Positions 56,526 to 64,000 of a DNA stretch of 64,000 nt are shown one piece after another. Both the position numbers and the translations under genes were made by a program. Each line of letters starts with the position of its first letter. Position 1 is the first letter of the stretch. Location of the stretch: assembly GCA_903813345.2 (NCBI GenBank), contig CAIIXF020000002.1, positions 536,001 to 600,000 of the forward strand. The letters run 5' to 3'. This DNA is from Owenia fusiformis. Lineage: Eukaryota; Annelida; Polychaeta; Sabellida; Oweniidae. The notes beneath the pieces were generated by a model, which was given only the letters and a program-made list of their open reading frames with translations, ran no database searches and had not been told where the DNA came from.

Positions 56526-59500
56526 TCAAGTCACATAGTCTTTGAGCCATTTTGGCTGATTTACAATCCTCTTCGATTTCCTTAATGGAGAACTAGAACT
56601 TGGTTCAGTGTTAATAGAGCTATGAGAGACTGGTGTAGTATTACTAGTAAGTGGAACATTATTAGAATTTTGACCACCACCATCTATCCCCCCCTCCTTG
56701 GGATGTTTACTCGAGAAAAACACCATTGGTTTAAGCATTTTAGAACCCCGTTCAGGAGTAGGAGTAGGATCATGGCCTGTTGGCATCAAATGTCTACGAT
56801 TTCTCCTGAACAAAGTTCCACTGTCACTTTTGATAATGTATGACCTAGGAGTGTGAGCTTGATTGAGAACCTTATATGGTTTACTCCATGCCTTTTCCTG
56901 ATCAAGCTTCACTCTCACAGACTGTCCAGGGGACAGTTTCTCAAGTTTTCTTGCACCATGAGATCTGTTAAAATGTTTGGCATACAGTGATTTTGCTTTA
57001 GCATCATTGTTTTGAACTTCCTGTTTATCAGGCCAATTTGGGTTTAGATTCTCAGGCGAAACTGGCAGTTTAGTTCTGATTTGTCTACCATAGAGTAATT
57101 GACTTGGCGTTTTACCTGTAGAACTGACTGGAGTGGCCCGATAATTCATAAGGGAGCTTAAGGGGTCTTCTGATTTGAGAATACGTTTGGCAGTTTGGAC
57201 GGCTCTTTCTGCGAGACCGTTACTTTGACTGTATCTGGGACTTGATGTTACATGTTTAAAATCAAACTCTTTTGCGAAATCTGCAAATTGTTTTGAGCTA
57301 AACTGTGGTCCATTATCTGATACTAACACTTCAGGGATACCATTCCTGGCAAATATCTTTTTGAGTTTGTTTATGATTTGAGTTGTTGTGACACTACCCC
57401 TAACATGAGCAATTTCTAGATAGCGAGAATAGTAATCAACTGTGACTAAATATTGCTTCTTGAAGCATTCACATAAATCAGTTGCTAATTGTTGCCAGGG
57501 GCGATCTGGTAATTTTGTTGGAATTAATGGTTCACTTCTCTGTTTAGGTTTCAAAATTTGGCAGTGCTTACATTTGGCCACCAATTCTTTGATTTGTGAT
57601 GTAAGCCCTGGCCACCATACTGTCGCATTAGCGCGTTCACGGCATTTGTGAATTCCGAAGTGACCCTCGTGAATTTGATCAAGAATATTATTGCGACATG
57701 CAGCCGGTATAGTGATACGGTTACCATACATAAGTATGTCATTGACAACACTCAAGGATTCTCTACAATCATAGTATCGCTTGGCAACTTCTTTCACGTC
57801 TTTGTAATATTCCGGCCAACCATGAAGAACATAATTCATGACTGTTGAGATTTCGGGATCAATCTGTGACAAGTCACGAATATTCTCAAGACGCGACTTC
57901 GCGACTGGTAGGTTATCATATATGAAACTCTCATATTCCGTCACACTTTCTACAGTGTTTGATTCCATGCTACTAAGCGGTTTTCTAGACAATGTGTCTG
58001 CTATGACTAATGTCTTTCCGGGTCTGTATTCAGCGATACAATTAAACCTCATGAGACGAATTAGCATTCTCTGGCATCGCACCGGTGTTTGATCAAGATC
58101 CTTTTGATTTATAATTGGCACCAGAGGTTTGTGATCAGTCACATATACAAATGATTCTAGTCCGACCAAATACTGACTGAATTTTTCCATTGACCACACC
58201 CCTGCCAAAAGTTCCTTTTCAATTTGAGCATAGCGGCGTTCGGCATCAGTTAATGAACGAGAACAGTAATGAACAGGAAACCAATCTGTTCCATGCTGTT
58301 GCTCTAAGACACCGCCTAACCCGTAACAGCTACTGTCAGCACTAACACGCGATGGCTTATTGATGTCGTAGTATTTTAGAACAGGCTTACTACTTACCTT
58401 CTGTTTCACTGTTTCAAAGGCATCCATTTGTGCTTTTCCCCAAGTCCAAATTGTGTCTTTTCTCAAAAGTTCATTCAATGGGTGAAGCATTGTAGATAAG
58501 TTTGGTATAAACCTACCTATCCAATTTATCATGCCTAAGAATCGTCGTAATTCTTCAACATTTTCAGGAATTTCCATTTCCACTATCGCAGCGACTTTGG
58601 CTGGGTCTGGCGAGACTCCATTAGCGCTAATTTTATGCCCTAAAAATACGAGCTCAGGCTTCCGGTAATGACACTTCGCCTTGTTGAGAACTAGACCGGA
58701 CTGTTTGATTTTCTGTAAGACTTGTTTGAGATTTTTATCATGATCTTCTACATTCTTACCATGAACGATAATATCATCCATGAATACTGCTACTCCAGGA
58801 CAATTTTGCAAAATGCGCGACATTTCTCTTTGAAAGATTTCTGGAGCAAGCGATATGCCTTGTGGCATCTTCTTGTATACGTAACGACCGAAGGGTGTTA
58901 TAAACGTTGTAAAACGCTGACTTACCTCGCTAAGTGGCACTTGATGAAAACCTCCTGTGGCGTCGAGGGTGGAAAAGACAGAACTTCCCGAAAGTTTCTG
59001 TAATATACAGTCAATGGTTGGTAGGACAAATCTCTCGCGCTTAACTGATTTATTAAGTTTTCTAAAGTCAACCGTCACGCGAATTTTTCCTGATTTTGAG
59101 ACTACCGGGACCATGGGTGAACACCACTCAGTAGGCTCAGTTATCTTGGCAATAATACCATTGGATTCCATTGATTCGAGTTTTTCTTGTAATGGTTTCA
59201 TTATAGGAAATGGAACGCGCCTCGGTACCACAACAGCATATGGTTCAGCATCTTGCTTCAACTCAATTTTGACAGGCTCACATTTCATTGTACCCACTTC
59301 CCCATACAATTCATTATCATTTATGGGGTCTTTTAAATGACCTGGCATTTCAGAAGTATTGTTACTAGGGGGCATTGGAATTTTATTTCTATGGTTACCA
59401 GGATCAGAACCAATTTTACCTGCCTCGCTCTGAGAGGTCTGAGTTACAACATGTACATTTTTAGTAACTAGATTCAACATTTTAGCAGATCTGCGACATA

Positions 59501-60707
59501 ATAAGTTATCACACTTTGGCCCATTTAATACAAATATTCTCATTGAGAATTTGGTACCATCAAGATTGCTATTTGTTATAAAATAACCTCTTGTATCTAT
59601 TACCCCACCTACTGACTTCAGTGGAGGACCATCATGCCTTTGTAACCTAGGTTTTGGTGTAAGGCATTCATATGCTTTGTTACTCATAACATTTACATCA
59701 GCGCCTGTGTCGATCTTGAAACTCATCAATTTACCACAAATGGGTAAGGTCACACGCCATGGTGGCTCTGTGTGCCTATCTACAATCAGTGACTTGGCAG
59801 AATCAACCAAATGCACAAGCTCACCTACATGAAACTCAGTAGTGTCAAGATCGGCTTCAGCACATTCATCATAACATTCATGTACAACTCTTTTATCAAC
59901 AGATTTCTTATTTGATTTACACACACTTGAGAAATGATTTAATTTCTTGCAATTATGACAGGTTTTTCCTTTAGCAGGGCATTTATCATTTCTGTGAATG
60001 TAGCCACATCTGTCACACTTGTGTTTGTCTGCTTTGTGTTGTGCCTGGTCTTGTTTTCTGTAGTTTTGTCGTGTAGCTCTCTGTTGCGGGGGTCGCTTAC
60101 GAACAAAATCAACGTTACTTGTATCAGTAGGTCTCCCTTCAGCTTGAGACTGTGATATTATAAGTTCATGACTACGAACTAGTTCAATAGTTTTCTCTAG
60201 AGTGAGATCACACGTCATGGCAAGTGTCTGGACTCGCTCTGACAAGTCTCTGTCTTTGATGGAAACGATGATCTTATCGCGAATCATTTCGTTTCTGTCA
60301 ACGAATGAACAATGTTGACTCAGTTTATACAAATCTCGGATATATTCCTCCATTGTTTCTGACTCTCCCAGTTGTCTAAGGTTGAAGACCCTTCGTTCAT
60401 GAATAATGTTTATCTTTGGCACAAAATAGTTATCAAATTTGCCCAAAACGGCATCAAAATTGTACCTGTTGTCTGGCGGATCAAGTATTTGGCCATCTTC
60501 AGCAACTGGTAAGGGCTCAAACGTAAACTGTTTGTATATGTCCTCTGCGGATTGGCCCATAATATATATAAGTTGACTGACTTGTGTAATATCATCCTCT
60601 TTGTTAAGTTTTGTAGCTAGCCTAAACCTCAGGAACCTTTCTCTCCAAGCAATCCACTCATTGGGTTTATCAAAGTTAAAAGGGTTTGGAGGCTGTATCT
60701 TGGCCAT
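56526..60707 (-). CDS. gypsy Gag-Pol polyprotein, 1393 aa, intact
   Basis: Gag capsid-like region about 1-200; two Cys-rich knuckles at 231-264, the second a classical C-x2-C-x4-H-x4-C. Aspartic protease D-T-G-A at 333. Reverse transcriptase about 495-690 with the F-M-D-D catalytic box near 642. RNase H about 785-910 (Asp790, T-D-H-K-P). Integrase with the H-H-C-C zinc domain 1014-1050 and catalytic D1077, D1131, E1167 (35 residues between the last two). There is no chromodomain and no env. Gag and pol lie in one frame without a stop or shift, as in several invertebrate gypsy lineages. All catalytic residues are present, so it could be mobile. It would act as a virus-like particle core in the cytoplasm and integrate in the nucleus. 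Confidence 0.95.
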   Translation of the reverse strand: MAKIQPPNPFNFDKPNEWIAWRERFLRFRLATKLNKEDDITQVSQLIYIMGQSAEDIYKQFTFEPLPVAEDGQILDPPDNRYNFDAVLGKFDNYFVPKINIIHERRVFNLRQLGESETMEEYIRDLYKLSQHCSFVDRNEMIRDKIIVSIKDRDLSERVQTLAMTCDLTLEKTIELVRSHELIISQSQAEGRPTDTSNVDFVRKRPPQQRATRQNYRKQDQAQHKADKHKCDRCGYIHRNDKCPAKGKTCHNCKKLNHFSSVCKSNKKSVDKRVVHECYDECAEADLDTTEFHVGELVHLVDSAKSLIVDRHTEPPWRVTLPICGKLMSFKIDTGADVNVMSNKAYECLTPKPRLQRHDGPPLKSVGGVIDTRGYFITNSNLDGTKFSMRIFVLNGPKCDNLLCRRSAKMLNLVTKNVHVVTQTSQSEAGKIGSDPGNHRNKIPMPPSNNTSEMPGHLKDPINDNELYGEVGTMKCEPVKIELKQDAEPYAVVVPRRVPFPIMKPLQEKLESMESNGIIAKITEPTEWCSPMVPVVSKSGKIRVTVDFRKLNKSVKRERFVLPTIDCILQKLSGSSVFSTLDATGGFHQVPLSEVSQRFTTFITPFGRYVYKKMPQGISLAPEIFQREMSRILQNCPGVAVFMDDIIVHGKNVEDHDKNLKQVLQKIKQSGLVLNKAKCHYRKPELVFLGHKISANGVSPDPAKVAAIVEMEIPENVEELRRFLGMINWIGRFIPNLSTMLHPLNELLRKDTIWTWGKAQMDAFETVKQKVSSKPVLKYYDINKPSRVSADSSCYGLGGVLEQQHGTDWFPVHYCSRSLTDAERRYAQIEKELLAGVWSMEKFSQYLVGLESFVYVTDHKPLVPIINQKDLDQTPVRCQRMLIRLMRFNCIAEYRPGKTLVIADTLSRKPLSSMESNTVESVTEYESFIYDNLPVAKSRLENIRDLSQIDPEISTVMNYVLHGWPEYYKDVKEVAKRYYDCRESLSVVNDILMYGNRITIPAACRNNILDQIHEGHFGIHKCRERANATVWWPGLTSQIKELVAKCKHCQILKPKQRSEPLIPTKLPDRPWQQLATDLCECFKKQYLVTVDYYSRYLEIAHVRGSVTTTQIINKLKKIFARNGIPEVLVSDNGPQFSSKQFADFAKEFDFKHVTSSPRYSQSNGLAERAVQTAKRILKSEDPLSSLMNYRATPVSSTGKTPSQLLYGRQIRTKLPVSPENLNPNWPDKQEVQNNDAKAKSLYAKHFNRSHGARKLEKLSPGQSVRVKLDQEKAWSKPYKVLNQAHTPRSYIIKSDSGTLFRRNRRHLMPTGHDPTPTPERGSKMLKPMVFFSSKHPKEGGIDGGGQNSNNVPLTSNTTPVSHSSINTEPSSSSPLRKSKRIVNQPKWLKDYVT

Positions 60708-61049
60708 TATAATAATCCAAAGATGACAATATAATCACGATAGTTAATACACAAGAGTAGAAGTACAGTTCACAAGTTTAAATATCAGTTGGACTCAAAT
60801 TCTTACTGTAGTACAGCAGCAATGACGCAATCCATGGCATTTGCATATCTCCGCGAAGCAATGGCGTAATCCGTGTCGTGTGCACGAAGCAATGATGTAA
60901 TCCGTGTCGTGCGCAAAAATGTCATGCTCGAAATTTGCACAAAATTTCACCGGCAATCAAAGTTAAACACCAAAAATACCTCTAATCTGGTCACTTTCAG
61001 ACAAGTTTTACATGTCCTACTTTTTCTCTGTGGTTTTATATCCCCGTAG

Positions 61050-61073
61050 GCTCGCATCCAACGTTTGACACCA
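61050..61073 (-). other. tRNA primer-binding site
   Basis: On -, TGGTGTCAAACGTTGG directly follows the 5' LTR. The TGG start complements the CCA end of a tRNA; the precise tRNA is not determined (Leu-like is possible). Confidence 0.6.
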
Positions 61074-61225
61074 TGTTCTATTATGTTATATTTCGAATAA
61101 CACTAAGAGATATATTGGCTGACTTTGTCCAGTTTATTTCAATATGGCGTAAGCCCCGATCATGACGTAATACAAAATAATTATGGCTTGCCAGCCCAAC
61201 AATACAATCAGACAATTACATGACA
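61074..61225 (-). repeat. gypsy 5' LTR
   Basis: 152 bp, TG...CA on -. At 152 bp it is very short for a promoter-bearing LTR. DIRS sequence resumes after it. Confidence 0.85.
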
Positions 61226-61584
61226 GACAATTTACATTTTTTGGCCGCAAACGTCAGAATTTGAGTGACTAGTAATTTGGTTGAATTAATTCGCCATAGA
61301 TAGACAGTCAAACTTTTATTATATAATACTGGTATATTGAGTTAACCATGTATGTATATCATGATATAGTTAATAAGTGTTTTGTTTTGTCATTGTTTAA
61401 TTTGTATAATAAACGTGACATTTACCCCAGAACTTGTATTAGTTTACTTAGTTCTTTAGTCCCTTAATTAAGGAAAAGTATGTTAGTTATCCTTGAAGAA
61501 AGGGTTGATCTATTTGCGTTTTGTTGCAAATTTATTCCCGTGGCATTTCTGCTGATACCCACCGCCTTCTTGGCTGGGATTCAG
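61226..61584 (+). other. end of DIRS recombinase frame and 3' spacer
   Basis: The recombinase frame may end at about 61264 (TGA). The rest is AT-rich 3' non-coding DNA of the DIRS element. I see no other gene. Confidence 0.45.
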
Positions 61585-61931
61585 CACTAAGTGGCAATAT
61601 AAGGTAAGTAGTAAGGGTTTGCGTAATAAAATCTAAAAATTTAAAGTAATTTTAGTTTTTATTAGTAAACCATACTTACCTAATATGCCACTATTATAAT
61701 CCCCCCCCTCCTCCGCTGAATCAGCAGTTTTCTGTTAAGATGTATAAGCGGAATAATTGACAAGGAGCATTCTGGGATATTACAAGTGTTGGGGGTAACA
61801 CTGAACGAAATGCGCTCGAAATTCCCGGGAATTTGGCCATAGATAGATTAGATGGTGAATGTTAGCACTAAGTGGCATATTAGGTAAGTATGGTTTACTA
61901 ATAAAAACTAAAATTACTTTAAATTTTTAGA
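61585..61931. repeat. DIRS internal complementary region and right inverted terminal repeat
   Basis: 61585-61632 is complementary to the outer left end (44151-44199), and 61630-61693 is complementary to the outer right end (61870-61931). The two halves join at about 61632, as expected for the template that bridges the two ends when the circle is made. 61752-61876 is the right repeat core. Confidence 0.85.
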
Positions 61932-62684
61932 ATTTAGGAAGTAATTAAGGGAGTTTGACTCAAATATGATGGAATAAAACAACAAAATAAATATCTAAGG
62001 TTATATAAATCAAAGTCTTTTAATGCACACTAAAACTATTTAATACAAAGATGTGTTCACAAACGTACAATAAGACAATACCAGCCATTTAATACACATG
62101 TACTCTGAGACATATAAACAATAAGACAATGAATCAATGCAATATGAACAATCAATCAATTAATAACTCACCAATACGTCAGTGCACTAACGGGTTCAGT
62201 GTAATATATCCTATTTCTAAATGTACTCTATGTATCCTAAACTATCCTAACCTATGAGTCTGCTGATTAGCAAGAGAGAGGCGGAAACGCGAAAACCGGC
62301 GGGCGCAAGACTGACGTTTCTGAGGGTGGGGAAACTTATATACTTCCCCAGAGACAAAGCAAGGGGCAGGGATACTCCCAAAACAGAAATATCAGTCTTG
62401 CCCATTGGTCAATGACACGTGGCTAGCATGTCAAAATATTATTTATGACCTAAAGACTGACGGTGGTGTCCATAGCAATTAAGCATTACAAATTAAACAT
62501 ATATGATTGGTGTAAAATGGAAATATAAGTGTGCCACTGACTAAAAGCCACTGGCCTCTGTACGAATAAGAACTGGAACTAAATACACAATGGTGATTGG
62601 TTGACAATGGTACAATACTGTTTATAAAATATGAATGAGTAGAAGACTTGAAAATATTACATATAAGGACCCAAGTCCGTCACA
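61932..62684 (-). mobile_element. solo LTR, right part
   Basis: Ends ...CGTCACA at 62684, followed by ATAT (62685-62688), the duplicate of 44070-44073. On - it carries a TATATAAGT box (62335-62343) and downstream ATTAAA-type signals, fitting an LTR promoter and terminator. Confidence 0.7.
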
Positions 62685-62865
62685 ATATCAATGATATGGG
62701 CAATAACCTATCATTCACAGCCAGTCTTAAGCTATTTGCAGGCGACAGCCTTTTATTCATGACAGTCAAAAGCAAGCAAGATATATTAACACTACAGGAG
62801 AATCTTTATAAACTGGTCTCCTTGGTATCAACATGGCAAACGAAATTCCATCCATCATAATTATC
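62685..62865 (+). pseudogene. LINE reverse transcriptase fragment, right part
   Basis: Continues the RT from 44073: N-D-M-G-N, then L-F-A-G-D-S where the catalytic box should be F-A-D-D; the first catalytic Asp is lost. It ends at about 62865 without a 3' UTR. Confidence 0.8.
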
Positions 62866-62886
62866 ACAAAGGTAAATCCCCTATCC

Positions 62887-63225
62887 CAGATAGCACAACT
62901 CTGATGGGCCAACGTTGGCCCAACAATTACGTATCTGTTGGTCCAACGTTGGCTGACGTGGTTGGCCCACCGTCGCTATGTCCATTGGCCCAACGTTGGC
63001 CCATCGAAGGAAAATATGGTTGGTCCAACGTTGGCTGACGTGGTTGGGCCACCGTCGCTATTTCCATTGGCCCAACGTTGGCCCACCGAAAGAAAATATG
63101 GTTGGCCCAACGTTGGTCCATTGTTGGCCCGACATGATTTCAAGCTACGTTGGCCCATAGTTGGCCCACTGGTGGTAAGAAGACTGGTTAGCCCATCGTT
63201 GGCCCACCGTTGACACAAATTTACT
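62887..63225. repeat. array of palindromic GGCCAACGTTGGCC words
   Basis: More than ten imperfect copies of TTGGCCCAACGTTGGCCCA are spaced 20-60 bp apart, with a longer direct repeat of about 80-90 bp (GACGTGGTTGG...GAAAATATGG). Each word is its own reverse complement, so the stretch can fold in many ways. Frames on both strands are repeat translations. Confidence 0.75.
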
Positions 63226-64000
63226 TTTTTTGTACAGCCATTGTTGGCTCCCTGGTATTCAGGCCTCTTAGACTTCCAACAACGCGAACATCAGTTCTGA
63301 TACCGCAAACTACGTTCCTTGCACTCGAACCACGAATCTTATATCGCGAACGTGAAATCTTATGTCGCGCACCACCATTTCCTTGTTCCCGAACATATTT
63401 CTTGTACCTCGCACAGAGATCCGTTACCGCGAACAATTTGTACATAATACATCCGGGTGTTTGGGATTCCAAGTTACATGTATATACCATGCAACGGAGT
63501 GAAACAAGGAAACGAAATTCAGTTTCTCCTCCGCTTTCGCCGGACTTTCGTTCCTATGAAAAGCATGCACTTGCATGTTAGATGTCCCATTCGTCACTGT
63601 ATTTTGAAATGTAATCTTAAGATTTACATCCATGCCCCGAGTTGGCAGGGCTTTAAATGATGTGTAAAAGGAAAGCACTGCGTCCCACAGTCATTCATTT
63701 TTGGGATCAGAGAGTATCTGCGCACGGTGTGGTGAAATAGGAGATGTCATTTGTAAAAGCGATATTTTTTTCCTTTTTATGACCGCCATTTTTTCAGACA
63801 AGTTTCTAAAATTTTAAAGATTGTATCATTTAGAGCAATATATTGGGCACATTTCTGAAAAATTCAAAAGACTCTGTTCATGGACCTTTCCTATGCTCCT
63901 ACTTAAAGCTATTTACAGTGACCTTTTCAGAGGACTGAAAAAGTTATTTCATCATGTCTAGAGTCATTCTGACCATGGTCAGTGTGATCCTGGCCACACT
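63226..64000. other. no gene recognised
   Basis: 63270-63440 repeats degenerate 'ccgcgaac' and 'tcgcgaac' words about every 20-30 bp. 63750-63960 is loosely similar to 12390-12560. Missing exons of dehydrogenase copy 2 are not here. Confidence 0.4.

Larger units (their letters stand above)
55922..61225 (-). mobile_element. full-length Ty3/gypsy retrotransposon, 5.3 kb
   Basis: Two 152-bp LTRs flank a single gag-pol frame. The orientation is - (5' LTR on the right). The LTRs show no difference over about 150 bp, and the frame is open, so the insertion is recent. It lies just after the catalytic tyrosine codon of the DIRS recombinase. No clean target duplication is visible, and the outer end of the left LTR reads AA where the right LTR has TG. 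Confidence 0.9.
44150..61931 (+). mobile_element. DIRS-type tyrosine-recombinase retrotransposon, about 5.9 kb without its two insertions
   Basis: The order is left inverted terminal repeat, RS-rich gag, overlapping RT/RNase H/methylase-like ORF, tyrosine recombinase, internal complementary region, and right inverted repeat. The inverted termini plus internal complementary region are diagnostic of DIRS elements. These replicate through a circular DNA and integrate by the recombinase, without target duplication. None is seen here. The coding frames carry several shifts and stops, and the recombinase is split by the Polinton-like element, so it is dead. Confidence 0.88.

Noticed and set aside
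1-64000. tRNA or rRNA genes
   Set aside because: No cloverleaf with A/B boxes or rRNA-like stretch was noticed by eye; a tRNAscan/Infernal run would be decisive.

Overview
The window is eukaryotic nuclear DNA from an AT-rich animal genome. Its genes have GT-AG introns, and it carries LINE, Ty3/gypsy, DIRS, Polinton-type and Tc1/mariner elements. The repeat repertoire suggests a marine invertebrate, probably a lophotrochozoan such as a mollusc, but the sequence alone does not fix the taxon. Host coding sequence is only a few per cent of the window.

Host genes. A complete seven-exon short-chain dehydrogenase gene (15-hydroxyprostaglandin-dehydrogenase-like, 261 aa) lies on + from 24657 to 38905. 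A terminal exon of a two-finger C2H2 zinc-finger gene lies on - at 39469-39742. A second copy of the dehydrogenase starts at 41554; only exons 1 and 2 are in the window. A decayed copy of the zinc-finger exon lies at 21361-21645. The pair [zinc-finger exon on -, dehydrogenase on +] has therefore been duplicated in tandem with a period of about 17-18 kb. Relics of further exon duplication remain: a dead exon 1 at 24043 and three dead copies of the YxxxK catalytic exon at 33389-33660.

Layout. 1-3.6 kb: LINE 3' end, minisatellite and a foldback. 3.6-12.8 kb: an LTR split by a 7.8-kb insertion with a 6-bp target duplication; the insertion holds a truncated LINE whose catalytic box is split by a foldback minisatellite. 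14.3-21.4 kb: a 7-kb satellite of about 74 units of about 95 bp, recognisably derived from the last zinc finger of the neighbouring C2H2 exon. 21.4-39 kb: first dehydrogenase copy, with mariner, foldback and LTR elements in its introns. 39.5-43.5 kb: zinc-finger exon and start of the second dehydrogenase copy. 43.9-62.9 kb: a nest inside intron 2 of that copy, LINE > solo LTR > DIRS > (Polinton-like element and Ty3/gypsy element). 62.9-64 kb: a palindromic array and unassigned DNA.

The most unusual object is the 6,597-bp element at 48657-55253. It has AG...CT ends, a 6-bp target duplication and two nearly identical terminal inverted repeats of about 2.2 kb, which make up about two thirds of its length. 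It encodes only two proteins: a zinc-finger plus A32/FtsK-type packaging ATPase of the Polinton kind, and a 131-aa basic protein of unknown function, each behind its own TATA box. It lacks polymerase, integrase and capsid genes, so it looks like a minimal or satellite Polinton. Its repeats carry arrays of ETS/CRE/E-box and CCAAT motifs.
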